Positions 16,873 through 27,324 of a stretch of DNA of 49,577 nt are shown one piece after another. The number at the start of each line of letters is the position of its first letter. Position 1 is the stretch's first letter. The translations under genes and the position numbers were made by a program. This DNA comes from Oculatellaceae cyanobacterium Prado106. Lineage in GTDB: Bacteria > Cyanobacteriota > Cyanobacteriia > Elainellales > Elainellaceae. The notes under the pieces are model-generated. The model saw nothing but the letters and a program-made list of their open reading frames with translations, did not search any database and was not told the DNA's origin. The DNA lies in NCBI GenBank assembly GCA_025454315.1, contig JALOOP010000008.1, forward strand, positions 1 to 49,577. Direction: 5' to 3'.

Positions 16873-18394
16873 TCCTCATCCTCCCTCTAACCTTGACGCT
16901 CAGGTTGCATTTCCTATCCATCCAGCCCCGATTCATCAAGCTAACGAAGATGCCTTTGATGAACTCGTCGCCGTCATTGAAGCCAGTCAAGGAATATTAT
17001 CCATTCTGATCGCCGTCTGTGACGATCGCCTCTTCCGTGACCAGATTATCCAACGCTACGAAACAGCCTTGAGTCCCCCGTTTTTTCCAGTCCGGTTAGT
17101 CCTGGATCATCAAGAACCCAGCTTACGAGCCGCGATCGACCAATGGCTGACGGCTCACTCGGGGATACAGACAGAGCCACGCCCCCTCATGCTGACCCTA
17201 ACTGGTTCCGAAGCGTTGATGTGGCTGAATTTGGAGTCAGAGGATGAGCCAACACCATTGGACAAATTTTATGGATATTTGCAATGGACCCGAGAGGGTC
17301 TGCGGGAGTTCCCCTATCCGATTGTGCTATGGGTCACACACCGCATTTTGAAACAACTGAGTCGGCGATCGCCCGATTTTTGGAGTTGGCGGCGAGGCGT
17401 TTATCGATTTATGACCGAGGAAAGTCAGGTCATGCCCCAAATTCCACTCCCCAAAGATTCTTTCCCAACGATCGATTCCCAAACGATCGATTCAGAAGCC
17501 CCTGATTCCCTGAACCTGCCCCTAGCAGATCTGTTAGGGCTAATTGCAAAAACTGAGGCAAAAAGTAACATTCCGACAGCAGCATTAGCAGCCCTTTACG
17601 ATCAGTTGGGACAAGCCTATGCTCGACGGGTGAACAACGGTGAAGCAACAGACCTGCATTGGGAAAAAACACAGGCAATCGCCAGTTTCCGACGAGCGAT
17701 CGAACTTCAGGCGCAATTTAATTTAGCCTCTGAACGGATGAATAGCTTGCGGAGATTGGGAGCGTTTTATCGGTCGCAATCCAACTATCCCAGCGCACTG
17801 GAATACTATCAGCAATCTTTGGAAGTTGCGAGAGCGATCGGCGATGTCCACGGGGAAGGCACAACCCTCATGAACTTGGGCGTAGTGTACAAGGATCAGG
17901 GGAAGTGGAACGAGGCGATCGCCATCTATGAGCAATCGTTGCAAATCTATCGGGCGATCGGCGATGTCCACGGGGAAGGCCAAACCCTCAACAATTTGGG
18001 CACTGTGTACCAGGCTCAGGGGAAGTGGACCGAGGCGATCGCCGCCTATGAGCAATCGTTGCAAATCTATCGGGCGATCGGCGATGTCCACGGGGAAGGC
18101 CAAACTCTGGGTAATCTAGGAATGTTGCAGAAACAGCAAAAGAACCTGGACAGAGCCAAGGAGATTTGGGGGGAAGCGCTGACGAAACTCCATCCGGACT
18201 CTCCAGAACATGCCACGGTGACCCAATGGCTCCACTCTGCCGCTCAGCCTCGTCGGGGGGGCTGGCAATCCTGGCTTTTGCCGCTGGGCCTTCTGGGGTT
18301 TTTGCTGTGGAATCTGGTGCGGGGGCACTGGCTCTTGGCGCTATTGGTCGGGGGCTTGGGGATGGGATGGTGGGTTTGGCGGCGGCGGCGTTGA
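16865..18394 (+). CDS. TPR protein with N-terminal NTPase-like domain and C-terminal membrane helices
   Basis: The 509-residue protein starts inside the end of the ATPase gene (MNNPHPPSNL; overlap 16865-16872). Residues 30-200 form a domain I have seen only in similar cyanobacterial TPR proteins, with SILIAVCDDRLFRDQIIQRY, then FYGYLQWTREGLREFPYPIV and SPDFWSWRRGVYRF; it looks like a P-loop fold without a Walker A, which is a weak inference. About four TPR units (17741-18160) follow, in the same 120-bp unit type as the NLR gene, then WLLPLGLLGFLLWNLV and a second hydrophobic helix with a terminal Arg run. From KNLDRAKEI to the first helix it is nearly identical to the NLR-like protein. It probably anchors or senses for the ATPase next to it. 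Confidence 0.8.
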   Translation: MNNPHPPSNLDAQVAFPIHPAPIHQANEDAFDELVAVIEASQGILSILIAVCDDRLFRDQIIQRYETALSPPFFPVRLVLDHQEPSLRAAIDQWLTAHSGIQTEPRPLMLTLTGSEALMWLNLESEDEPTPLDKFYGYLQWTREGLREFPYPIVLWVTHRILKQLSRRSPDFWSWRRGVYRFMTEESQVMPQIPLPKDSFPTIDSQTIDSEAPDSLNLPLADLLGLIAKTEAKSNIPTAALAALYDQLGQAYARRVNNGEATDLHWEKTQAIASFRRAIELQAQFNLASERMNSLRRLGAFYRSQSNYPSALEYYQQSLEVARAIGDVHGEGTTLMNLGVVYKDQGKWNEAIAIYEQSLQIYRAIGDVHGEGQTLNNLGTVYQAQGKWTEAIAAYEQSLQIYRAIGDVHGEGQTLGNLGMLQKQQKNLDRAKEIWGEALTKLHPDSPEHATVTQWLHSAAQPRRGGWQSWLLPLGLLGFLLWNLVRGHWLLALLVGGLGMGWWVWRRRR

Positions 18395-18439
18395 GGAGTG
18401 GAGGAGTGGAGGGGTGGAGGGGGCGGGGCGATCGCGGTT

Positions 18440-18900
18440 GCATCCTGGAAGTTCAGGATCGAGTCTTTGCACCTTGGGGTTGAGTCTTGGAGACTCGTCG
18501 TTGAGCTTTTTATACTAGCCGGCCAGTACAAAAGCCTCGTCGTTGAGCCTTTGATCCTCGTGAACGAACCTTTGATCCTCGTGAACGGGCTTTTGATCCT
18601 CGTGAACGGGCTTTTGATCCTCGTGAACGAACCTTTGATCCTCGTGAACGGGCTTTTGATCCTCGTGAACGAACCTTTGATCCTCGTGAACGGGCTTTTG
18701 ATCCTCGTGAACGGGCTTTTGATCCTCGTGAACGAGCCTTTGATGTCCGTGAACGAGCCTTTGATGTTCGTCGTTGAGCTTTTTATACTAGTCAGCCAGT
18801 ACAAAAGCCTCGTCGTTGAGCCTTTGATGCCCTTGAACGAGTCTTTGAACCTCATCGTTCAGGCTGTGAGCTTCGCCGTTCAGGCTGTGAGCCTTGCTGG
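18440..18900. repeat. 21-bp minisatellite with heptad coding potential
   Basis: Units of the type CCTCGTGAACGGGCTTTTGAT repeat from about 18555 to 18766 and are nearly identical. On both sides the same 21-bp period continues with diverged units. A 60-base segment containing TTTTTATACTAGCCGGCCAG lies on the left (18498-18554), and a near copy lies on the right (18767-18829). On the minus strand one frame reads as heptads such as RLNDEHQRLVHGHQRL, but each flanking segment puts a TAG in it. I read it as a repeat region, perhaps derived from a coiled-coil gene, not as a live gene. Confidence 0.85.
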
Positions 18901-19043
18901 AGGTGGGGCGTTCTTCCCCCGAGATTCTGCGCCTCCCCCGCTCCCAACTTTGGCAGAGCCGAGCCTTCCTGGGACTTGGAGGAGAACGCGGCTCCCCAGG
19001 CAATTACTCTAGAACAGAGTCCTGTTGCGCTCAGCATTTGTCT

Positions 19044-19391
19044 ATGACCGTAACTCCAACCCCGCCTTCCTCCTCTCCGGCTGCTGCCCAACCCGCCAAA
19101 CCCCTCGTTGCCCCCCTCACCATCACCTGGGAAAAACTCCCCGCCGACTACAAACTTGACGACAAGCCCGTGGACAATCTTGCTCAACCGCTTCTTGCTG
19201 CTGCCCTGCGAGAAAGCTTAGAAATTGCGGGGCCGAGTATTTGCGATCGCAAGGCATCGACCCCAACCAACTTCCATAACTTCCTTTCATTTCTCAATAT
19301 TCCACGAGTGATCAAGCACCAAAACAGAGCGGGGAAGGCAGAACTGCCTTCCCCGCTCTATCGAATTCGTCTGAATATGGCCTATGGCTGA
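19044..19391 (+). pseudogene. N-terminal fragment of an Uma2 family protein
   Basis: The start MTVTPTPPSSSPAAAQP is followed by LTITWEKLPADYKLDDKPVD and QPLLAAALRESLEIAG, the N-terminal pattern of one class of Uma2 proteins. After about residue 65 the homology ends, none of the PD-(D/E)XK core is present, and the frame runs through the hairpin that terminates glsF. It is therefore a truncated relic, convergent with glsF, at the right edge of the accessory island. What cut it cannot be seen. Confidence 0.65.
19326..19359 (-). terminator. Terminator of glsF
   Basis: A perfect 16-bp stem (AGAGCGGGGAAGGCAG with its complement) around a 2-base loop lies 22 bases after the glsF stop on the minus strand and is followed by GTTTTGG. 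It may work in both directions. Confidence 0.85.
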
Positions 19392-22300
19392 GTCAACAGC
19401 ACCTTTTCTTCTGCGCCGGGATTCGCCTCGGGGCTATCGGCTTCGGAAGGGGGGACGACTTGCCAGAACTGAGGCAGATAGGTTGACCAGTTCTCCAGGA
19501 TGTGTTTGGCCTTGGGGCTGCCCGTTTGTTGGGCGTGGGCTTCAATCAGCGCTTTCAGTTGGTTGGCTCCTGCGGTAGTGAGAACCCGTTGCACCTTGAC
19601 GATCTCGGGGTTGACCCGCGTGGGGAAACTGCCGTCCTCATCCAGGAAGTAGGCCAAACCGCCCGTCATGCCTGCGCCAACGTTGCGGCCTGATTTGCCC
19701 AGGACGACAATGACACCACCCGTCATGTATTCGCAGCAGTGGTCGCCTGTGCCTTCAATGACGGCCTGCGCCTTGGAGTTGCGAACTGCAAAGCGCTCTC
19801 CGGCTTGGCCATTGGCAAACAGGGTGCCGCCTGTGGCTCCGTAGAGGCAGGTGTTGCCGACGATGACATTCTGGGCGGGATCGAAGGTGGCCGCAGCAGC
19901 GGGGTGAATGGCGATGGTGCCGCCACACATGCCTTTACCCACATAGTCGTTGGCTTCGCCTTCCAGGTTGAGGGTGATGCCGGGTAGGATGAAGGCTCCC
20001 AGGCTCTGGCCAACGCTGCCTTTGAGGTTGAGGGTGATGTTTCCGGCAAAGCCATTGTCGCCGTATTGTTGGGCGATCGCCCCCGCTAACCGAGTCGCCA
20101 CCGCCCGATCGGTATTGATGACCTTGACCGTCTTCGTCACCGTTCCCTGATCGCGGATCGCGGCAAGGATTTCGGCATCCTTTAACCATTCATCGTCGAG
20201 GACGGCACCGTTGCTGTGGACAGTTTCATGGTTGAGCCAACTGCGATCGCTCCGAGTATCCGGCAGTTGGGTGAGACAGTCTAGATTGAGCGCCTGGGTT
20301 TTGGTCAACTGCACGTTTTCCCGCAGTTTTAGCAGATCAGAACGGCCAATGATCTCTTGTAAGGTGGTGTAACCGAGTCGGGCTAGGAGCGATCGCACTT
20401 CTTCCGCGACAAAGTAGAAGAAATTGACGACCTGTTCTGGAATTCCGGTGAAGCGCTGACGCAGTTTTTCCTGCTGGGTGGCCACGCCGACCGGACAGTT
20501 GTTGGTGTGGCAGATGCGCGCCATGATGCAGCCTTCCGCAATCATGGACACTGAACCAAAGCCATATTCTTCGGCTCCCATCAGCGCGGCCATGACCACA
20601 TCCCATCCGGTTTTGAAGCCACCGTCGGCTCTTAGGAGAACGCGATCGCGCAGATGGTTTTCCATGAGGACTCGGTGGACTTCCGTAACGCCCAGTTCCC
20701 AGGGTGATCCGGCATGTTTGATGGAGCTAAGAGGCGATGCGCCCGTGCCGCCGTCATGGCCAGAGATTTGGATGATATCGGCATTGGCTTTGGCAACCCC
20801 GGCGGCCACGGTACCAATGCCCACTTCCGATACCAGTTTCACCGAGACTTGTGCCCGAGGATTGATCTGGTGCAGATCAAAGATTAGCTGCGCCAAGTCT
20901 TCAATGGAGTAGATGTCATGGTGGGGCGGGGGCGAAATCAGCGAAACGCCGGGTTTGGAGCGGCGCAGCATGGCGATATAGGGGCTGACTTTGGCACCGG
21001 GAAGCTGTCCGCCTTCACCCGGTTTTGCCCCTTGTGCCATTTTGATTTCAAGCTGTCTGCCGCTCATCAAATATTCGGGCGTGACTCCGAATCGTCCCGA
21101 GGCAATTTGCTTGATGGCAGAACTGGCCGTGTCGCCGTTGCGTAGACCCTTGAGGTGGGGAAACTGGGAGGACTGTCCGGTTTCATCCACATCGTTAATC
21201 GCCTTGAAGCGCAGCGGATCTTCGCCACCTTCGCCGGAGTTGGATTTGCCGCCCATGCGGTTCATCGCCACGGCCAGGGTTTCATGCGCTTCCCGCGACA
21301 GGGAACCAAGGGACATGGCTCCGGTGCAGAATCGTTTGACGATGGACTCGATGGATTCGACGGATTCGATCGGCAGGGAGGGGCGATCGCTCTGCAAGTC
21401 CAGCAAATCGCGCAGTGCCGTAATCGGGCGATCGGCCAGATGCTTTTGGTAAAGCTGGTAGTGGTCGTAGTTTTGGCTGGCGACGGCTTTGTGCAGCAGC
21501 TTGGCCATCTCGGGGCTGTTCATGTGGTATTCGCCGCCGGGACGGAAGTTGAAGAAGCCGAAGTTTTCCAGTTTCTTGGTGGTCAGTTCGGGGAAGGCGC
21601 GCCGGTGAATGGCAATGATTTCCTGCGCCAGGTCGGTGAGCGTCAGGCCGCCCATGCGGGAAGCCGTGCCTTCAAAGGCCAGATGCAGCAGATCGGAACC
21701 AATGCCGATCGCCTCAAAAATCTGCGCCCCGTGGTAGCTAGTCAGCAGGGAGATGCCCATCTTGGACAGCACCTTGAGTAATCCGGCTTCGATCGCTTTG
21801 CGGTAGTTGTACTGCGCTCCGGTCAGACTGGTGGAAATCTTGCCCTGTTCGATCATTTTTTGGGTCTTGGGAGCCGCCCACCAGTGGCGCACAGTTTCCA
21901 AGGCCAGGTAGGGGCAAATGGCGCTGGCACCATAGCCAATCAGGCAGGCAAAGTGATGGGTACTCCAGCATTGAGCCGTGTCTACCACGATCGCCGCTTG
22001 CATCCGCAGGTTTTGCCGGATCAGGTGCTGGTGAACGGCACCGACCGCCAGCAGCGGCGGGATGTAGCTAAAGGATTGGCTGAGCAGGGTTTGGTCGCCT
22101 TTGGTGGAGAGGCGATCGCTCAATACCAAAATCTGTTTTCCGGCCTTGACGGCAGCGGTTGCTTGCTGACAGAGATCGTTGACCGCTTGCTGCAAGCCAT
22201 CGGGGCCATCCTCAATGCGGAACAGGGTAGACAGGGTGGCCGCTTCAAAGTCCGATTGTTGAATCTGTGCAAGTTCACCGTCGTTAATGACTGGGGAATC

Positions 22301-24034
22301 CAGCTTGAGCAGGCGGGCAAATTCTGGTTTTGGCTCCAGCAAATGGCCGCGTTTGCCGAGATGAACCGTGAGGGACATCACCAGACTTTCGCGCAGGGGA
22401 TCGATCGGAGGATTGGTGACCTGGGCAAAGCGCTGCTTGAAATAGTCGTAGAGCAGGTGGGGCTTGGTCGAAAGCACAGCTAGGGGAATGTCATCGCCCA
22501 TGCAGAAGGTCGGTTCTTTGCCCTGTGCCGCCATGTCTTCAATGATCATTTCCACATCTTCGGTGGAGTAGCCAAAGGCGGTCTGCTGCTGGAGGAGTGT
22601 TTCTGCGGCCATTTGCGCTGCATCAGCAAAGGGTTGGCCGACGAGATCCTGACGCGCTTTCAGCCATTCACCGTAGGGATGGGTTTGGGCGACGCGCTGT
22701 TTAATTTGCCAGTTTTTGAGGATTTCGTGGCTTTCCAGGTCGATTTCGATCGCCTGTCCGGGGCCGAGTCGGCCTTTTTCCACGATGTCAGCCTCGGGCA
22801 AATTGACAACGCCTGCCTCAGAAGAAACGACGATCAGGCCATCGCGGGTAATGCAGTAGCGCGCCGGACGCAGGCCGTTGCGATCGAGGGCTGCACCGAC
22901 GGTTTTGCCATCGCTAAAGACAACCAGGGCGGGGCCATCCCAAGGTTCCTGGATGCCGCTGTAGTATTCGTAGAAGTCGGTAATTTCGGGATAGTTGGCC
23001 AAGTCGGGTTGGTTTTGGTACGCCTCGGGGATCATCACCATCAGCGCTTCCAAGGGATTGTGTCCGGAGCGCACCATCAGATCCATGACATTGTCCAGGT
23101 TGGCCGAGTCGCTGCTTTCGGGGTTGACGATCGGCTTGAGGTCGTGGATGCGATCGCCCCAAATCGAATGAGACAACTCCGCTTCCCGAGCGTGCATCCA
23201 GTTGATGTTGCCCAGGAGAGTATTAATTTCGCCGTTGTGAGCTAGCAATCGCATCGGGTGCGCTAGCGGCCACTTGGGCAAGGTATTGGTGCTGAACCGA
23301 CGGTGGTAGACGGCAAATTCGCTGACAAATTCAGGGTTTTTTAGATCCTGGTAAAACTCGCCTAAAACAGCGGACTGTACCATGCCTTTGTAGACAATCG
23401 TCCGGCAGGAAAGGGTGCAAATGTAGAAGTCGCGGAGGGCGGGTTGGCTGGGGGCAGTGGTGGCGATCGCCCGGACAATTTGTTTGCGAGTCAGGTACAA
23501 ATGGCGTTCTAGTTCATCCCCTTGCAGTGTGGGCGAATGTACCAGCACCTGCTCGATTTGCGGCAGGTTTTCTCGCGCCAGAACGCCCAGCACCTCAGCG
23601 CGCACAGGCACCACGCGCCATCCCAGCACCTGGAGTTGGCTATCGGCCATGACTTTTTCGACGATTGTGCGGGAACTGGCCGCCGCCGCTTCATCCTGGG
23701 GCAAAAAGACCATGCCAATGCCCATTCTGCCGGATTGAATCGCGTCTAACCCTGCTGCGGATGCCTGGGGCTGTGCGGTTACCCACTGGGACAAGAGACT
23801 CCAGGGAATCGCCGTCATTACCCCGGCTCCGTCTCCAGACTCCAGGTCACCACAGCATCCGCCGCGATGTTCCATGCAGGTGAGTGCGCCCAGGGCTTGC
23901 TCCACCAGCGCATGACTTTTGCGCCCCTGCTGGTCGGCGACAAAACCCACACCACAGGCGTCTCGTTCTTCTACAAGCCATCGTTGTCCGGCAAATCCTG
24001 CGTCTACGCCCTGATTTCGCTGATGTTGACTCAC
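19382..24034 (-). CDS. glsF: Ferredoxin-dependent glutamate synthase
   Basis: This enzyme of the GS-GOGAT cycle makes two glutamates from glutamine and 2-oxoglutarate with photosynthetic ferredoxin as electron donor. The 1550-residue product starts at a GTG at 24034 with AGGGGG seven bases upstream. A 26-residue propeptide precedes Cys27 in [10 protein letters not shown], the glutaminase nucleophile. The FMN domain includes [19 protein letters not shown] and [16 protein letters not shown], and the cluster cysteines are in [17 protein letters not shown]. The stretch [18 protein letters not shown], absent in the short loop of NADPH-type GltB, is the insertion characteristic of the ferredoxin type. 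The gene has a long leader with direct repeats. The frame extends upstream to 24385, but that part is low-complexity repeat translation, so I reject it. Confidence 0.96.
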   Translation of the reverse strand: MSQHQRNQGVDAGFAGQRWLVEERDACGVGFVADQQGRKSHALVEQALGALTCMEHRGGCCGDLESGDGAGVMTAIPWSLLSQWVTAQPQASAAGLDAIQSGRMGIGMVFLPQDEAAAASSRTIVEKVMADSQLQVLGWRVVPVRAEVLGVLARENLPQIEQVLVHSPTLQGDELERHLYLTRKQIVRAIATTAPSQPALRDFYICTLSCRTIVYKGMVQSAVLGEFYQDLKNPEFVSEFAVYHRRFSTNTLPKWPLAHPMRLLAHNGEINTLLGNINWMHAREAELSHSIWGDRIHDLKPIVNPESSDSANLDNVMDLMVRSGHNPLEALMVMIPEAYQNQPDLANYPEITDFYEYYSGIQEPWDGPALVVFSDGKTVGAALDRNGLRPARYCITRDGLIVVSSEAGVVNLPEADIVEKGRLGPGQAIEIDLESHEILKNWQIKQRVAQTHPYGEWLKARQDLVGQPFADAAQMAAETLLQQQTAFGYSTEDVEMIIEDMAAQGKEPTFCMGDDIPLAVLSTKPHLLYDYFKQRFAQVTNPPIDPLRESLVMSLTVHLGKRGHLLEPKPEFARLLKLDSPVINDGELAQIQQSDFEAATLSTLFRIEDGPDGLQQAVNDLCQQATAAVKAGKQILVLSDRLSTKGDQTLLSQSFSYIPPLLAVGAVHQHLIRQNLRMQAAIVVDTAQCWSTHHFACLIGYGASAICPYLALETVRHWWAAPKTQKMIEQGKISTSLTGAQYNYRKAIEAGLLKVLSKMGISLLTSYHGAQIFEAIGIGSDLLHLAFEGTASRMGGLTLTDLAQEIIAIHRRAFPELTTKKLENFGFFNFRPGGEYHMNSPEMAKLLHKAVASQNYDHYQLYQKHLADRPITALRDLLDLQSDRPSLPIESVESIESIVKRFCTGAMSLGSLSREAHETLAVAMNRMGGKSNSGEGGEDPLRFKAINDVDETGQSSQFPHLKGLRNGDTASSAIKQIASGRFGVTPEYLMSGRQLEIKMAQGAKPGEGGQLPGAKVSPYIAMLRRSKPGVSLISPPPHHDIYSIEDLAQLIFDLHQINPRAQVSVKLVSEVGIGTVAAGVAKANADIIQISGHDGGTGASPLSSIKHAGSPWELGVTEVHRVLMENHLRDRVLLRADGGFKTGWDVVMAALMGAEEYGFGSVSMIAEGCIMARICHTNNCPVGVATQQEKLRQRFTGIPEQVVNFFYFVAEEVRSLLARLGYTTLQEIIGRSDLLKLRENVQLTKTQALNLDCLTQLPDTRSDRSWLNHETVHSNGAVLDDEWLKDAEILAAIRDQGTVTKTVKVINTDRAVATRLAGAIAQQYGDNGFAGNITLNLKGSVGQSLGAFILPGITLNLEGEANDYVGKGMCGGTIAIHPAAAATFDPAQNVIVGNTCLYGATGGTLFANGQAGERFAVRNSKAQAVIEGTGDHCCEYMTGGVIVVLGKSGRNVGAGMTGGLAYFLDEDGSFPTRVNPEIVKVQRVLTTAGANQLKALIEAHAQQTGSPKAKHILENWSTYLPQFWQVVPPSEADSPEANPGAEEKVLLTQP

Positions 24035-24235
24035 GTTATACCCCCTAAGCGGTTCTGAGTGGAAAAGTGTTGGAATGATTTGAACCAAATTTGAAATGAA
24101 TTTGAAAAGAAAAATAAACAGCCTTGAGCTAAAAATAAACAGCCTTGAGCAAACCTGAGTGAAACGAGGCTTGGGCAACGATTCTGGCCAAGATTTTGAC
24201 CAAGATTTTGACCAAGATTTCGGCCAGGATCTTGA
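24035..24235. repeat. Direct repeats in the glsF leader
   Basis: Two exact copies of AAAAATAAACAGCCTTGAGC (24110-24129 and 24131-24150) and four tandem 12-bp units of CCAAGATTTTGA (24188-24235, the last two diverged) lie 75 to 200 bases upstream of the glsF start. I found no GTA-N8-TAC NtcA box here. They could be regulator iterons or slippage products. Confidence 0.75.
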
Positions 24236-25407
24236 CAACGACTCCGACCCAGCAACCCCCTTGGAACCGCATCCCTTGAAGCCACATAACGCTGCTCCAC
24301 TCGGTTGAAATCCCCGCTGAACTGAGACTGAAAATTCCACCGCAGGCGAACTTGCGATGGCCTTGTCTCGGTTATCGGGTGCCAAGCCTCCCCCTTGCCG
24401 GACATCCGAACCTGCTTAATCCTCAAGCTTTGATCCTGAAGCCAGCCTATCTTGCCCACTGCGATCGCCCAGACTGTCCTAGCCGTTCAGCAGACCAGCG
24501 GTATCGAGTCGATGCGTGGAATGCGCGAACCAAAGACACCCGTAACGAACCGAAATCAATCCGAAATCAATGGAAGGGGTTGATGCTGATATTGTTTGAG
24601 CAATTGGGCAAAACGCTCTGTGCCCAAAAACACCATTTTTCTCCTCTCAGTTCTCAAGCACGGATGACGAACCATAAATCCCAAACCCCGGCCTACCAAG
24701 GATGGGATGGAAGCAGTCTTCTATCCTATCTGGAGAGCGGTAGGTAGTACAAGACACTTCTATGAGGGAGTAGGGAGTAGGGAGTGGGGAGTGGGGAGTT
24801 TGCATTGTTGGGATGAGGAGGGCGATCGCACTTGGATTTCAGAGTGTTGCGAGAGTTTGGGGTGAGTGCAGAGCCTGTTTCTGAGTTTTGTCCTAGCGTT
24901 TGGCCTTTGGTCTGGGAATAGAACTCAGCAAGGGTTTGACCTTTTCTATCTTGACAGATTCTGCCAAAGATTGCATTTTGGGCGGTTTTGGGTAGGGAAA
25001 GGGGAAAGGGTAAAGGGAAAAGGGAAAAGGCGAAAGGAAAACTCTTTGAATCTCACTTCAGCTTTCCTTGCTCCTCCCCGATCTTCATCGCGTAACTAGT
25101 CCCCCACCCTTTCCCCCTGCCCTAATTCCCCTCCTCCTCTGCGTCTCTGCGTCTCTGCGGTTAACCAATCCGTTACTTATCCGTGTTGACCTTTGTCCTC
25201 CTTTCCCCTTTCCCCCTTCCCCTTTCGCCCCTCCCCACTCCCCACTCCCTACTCCCTACTCCCCACTCCCCCAAAGCCCGAATCTTATCAAATTGTGAAA
25301 TCTTGTTCGTAATCCGTTCCAGGATAAGAAATTCTGATAAACATGGAAAGGAAATTGGCTTAGCCGCCAAAGTTCAGTCCCCAGGTAGAAGCTCATTTAA
25401 TATCACC
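24236..25407. other. Gene-poor region with repeats
   Basis: No supported gene is visible. It contains a GGGGAGT/TAGGGAG array (24766-24800), a GGGAAAA/GGGGAAA array (24997-25042), one inverted copy of the CGCAGAGACGCAGAGA repeat (25137-25166) and a composite CCCCTTTC/CTCCCTA array (25198-25272). Open frames here, including those starting at 24352 and 24866, have low complexity or no recognisable domain. Promoters for glsF and the glycosidase-like gene should lie here but I could not assign them. Confidence 0.6.
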
Positions 25408-27324
25408 GTGGTTAGCCCTAAAACCCGCCGCCGAATTCGACGTTTGCGCCTTGAGAAGGCCAAGCCGACTTACTCCCTGAAGCGATTCCTGTCTGGATCT
25501 TGTAAGCTCCTGTCAGCCTCTTGCTTTTTGGGGTTTGCCTTTTATTTTGCCTTGAAGCAGCAGAGTATCGCTGAACTGCCGCCGCCTCAGCCGATTCAGC
25601 ATAGCCCGACCTGGGTCACGACCTTGGCGCAGGCTGCGATTCCGCCGATTCCCATGACCCGACAGGGGCGGCAGGTGATTATCAACGGGCGAGCCTTCAC
25701 CGCCGCCTGGGGAGAGCGAGAGGGGCGCATTGGCATTGCGGATATGTCGCTGATGCAGGGCTTTGGTGTTGACCTGCTGAATAACCGCGATGAGGCCGAG
25801 CAGCCGATCAAGTGGTTCACCGACTCCCAAACGCCTCTGGTGTTGCCCACCTGGTTTACGGAGCAGTATCGCTATCTGGACATCAGCAACCTGGCACAGA
25901 AGTTTGGCTGGACGCTGGAGGTGACGGGGACTTCGCTGCGGATTACCACGCCCACCTCGCAGGTTAAGAGTTTGCGGCAGGGGAAACAGACTTGGGGCGA
26001 TCGCATCGTCGTAGAACTCGCCCAACCCGCCACCTGGCAAATCCTGGAAGACCGGGGCGAAGCCGTCATCACCATTGATGCGCCCATCGATCCAGCGCTC
26101 CAGAACTTTCGGGCACAGGCTGGCAATCGCCTCACGGCCTTCAGCGTCACCAGCGGCAGCAGCAAGACCATCCTCCGCATGAAGATGAAAGACGCCACCC
26201 GTCCGGCCGTGGAGGCGGTGCAGAATCCCAATCGGTTGGTGATTGACCTGCGATCGGATTGGATGGAACCGAAGAATGTCCTTTGGGCACCGGGTTTGCG
26301 CTGGCAGCAGCAAAATGTCCAGCTTGGGCGAGATGTGTTTCCAGTCGTTTCGCTGGAGATCGATATGCGCGAACCGGGTGTTTCCCTCAAGCCGATTCTC
26401 AGCAATCCCACAACCGTGGTGGGCACAACTTCGCTGTTTGCTGCGGCTCAACGGGCTAAAGTGGCTGCTGCGATTAATGCGGGGTTCTTTAACCGCAATA
26501 CCCAACTGCCGCTGGGCGCGATTCGCAAAGATAACCAGTGGGTGTCGGGGCCAATTCTGAACCGGGGGGCGATCGCCTGGAATGAAGCCGGAGTTTCGAC
26601 GGTGGGTCGTCTCAGCCTGAATCAAAGTCTAGTCACTGCTGCGGGACGGTTCCCGGTGCAGTATTTCAACACGGGATATGTGGGAGCCGGGATTTCCCAC
26701 TACACCTCGGGCTGGGGGCCGAGCTACACCTCGATTTTGAACAATGAACTGATCGTGGTGGTGCAGGATAACCTGGTCGTCAAACAACAGCGGGCACCCG
26801 CCGCTGGAAAAACCACCGTTGCGATCCCGACAGACGGTTACCTGTTGGTGGTGCGTGCCGATCGCGATGCAGGCAACGCACTCGCCGTTGGAACCCCCGT
26901 GCAGATGGACATGGTGACCCAACCCGCCGACTTTGACCAATATTCGCAAATCATGGGAGCCGGCCCCCTCCTGGTGGAAAACGGCCAAGTGGTTCTCAAT
27001 GCCGCCTCCGAGCAGTTCAACCCCGCCTTTGCCCAGCAGGCCGCCGCCCGAAGTGTGATTGGCTCTACCCCAGGGGGAAACCTGTTGTTAGTGGCGGTGC
27101 ATAACCGCCTCAATGGTGCTGGTCCCACCCTCCGAGAAGCCGCCCAAATCATGCTGCAACTGGGAGCGCTCAACGCCCTCAATCTAGATGGCGGCAGTTC
27201 AACCACCCTTTACCTAGGTGGCCAACTGCTCGATCGCATCCCCAGCACAGCCGCCCGCGTCAATAACGGGATAGGGGTTTTTATTCAGCCGAGTGGGGAG
27301 TGGGGAGTGGGGAGTCGGGAGTAG
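25408..27324 (+). CDS. Phosphodiester glycosidase (NAGPA-like, DUF2233) family protein
   Basis: About 638 residues. A basic N-terminus is followed by a hydrophobic helix (LLSASCFLGFAFYFAL), so the protein is probably anchored and faces the periplasm. The middle has copper-amine-oxidase-N/AMIN-like beta segments (RQVIINGRAF, then GDRIVVELAQPATWQI). The C-terminal domain from about residue 350 has AAINAGFFNRNTQLPLGAI and ALNLDGGSSTTLYLGG, the hallmark of the family of the human uncovering enzyme. Substrate in cyanobacteria is unknown, perhaps cell-wall or surface glycans. The start is uncertain; the GTG at 25408 (VVSPKTRRR) is my choice, because the upstream frame is repeat-encoded. The last nine residues (GEWGVGSRE) and the stop come from a heptamer array that has run into the gene end. 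Confidence 0.85.
   Translation: MVSPKTRRRIRRLRLEKAKPTYSLKRFLSGSCKLLSASCFLGFAFYFALKQQSIAELPPPQPIQHSPTWVTTLAQAAIPPIPMTRQGRQVIINGRAFTAAWGEREGRIGIADMSLMQGFGVDLLNNRDEAEQPIKWFTDSQTPLVLPTWFTEQYRYLDISNLAQKFGWTLEVTGTSLRITTPTSQVKSLRQGKQTWGDRIVVELAQPATWQILEDRGEAVITIDAPIDPALQNFRAQAGNRLTAFSVTSGSSKTILRMKMKDATRPAVEAVQNPNRLVIDLRSDWMEPKNVLWAPGLRWQQQNVQLGRDVFPVVSLEIDMREPGVSLKPILSNPTTVVGTTSLFAAAQRAKVAAAINAGFFNRNTQLPLGAIRKDNQWVSGPILNRGAIAWNEAGVSTVGRLSLNQSLVTAAGRFPVQYFNTGYVGAGISHYTSGWGPSYTSILNNELIVVVQDNLVVKQQRAPAAGKTTVAIPTDGYLLVVRADRDAGNALAVGTPVQMDMVTQPADFDQYSQIMGAGPLLVENGQVVLNAASEQFNPAFAQQAAARSVIGSTPGGNLLLVAVHNRLNGAGPTLREAAQIMLQLGALNALNLDGGSSTTLYLGGQLLDRIPSTAARVNNGIGVFIQPSGEWGVGSRE

Noticed and set aside
18398-19012. 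Plus-strand 204-residue frame with ILVNGLLILVNE repeats
   Set aside because: It results from the 21-bp minisatellite, has no ribosome site or family, and the opposite strand is open for the same reason.
24035-24385. N-terminal extension of glutamate synthase
   Set aside because: The extra 117 residues are repeat-derived (SWSKSWSK) and the GTG at 24034 has an excellent ribosome site followed by the normal propeptide.
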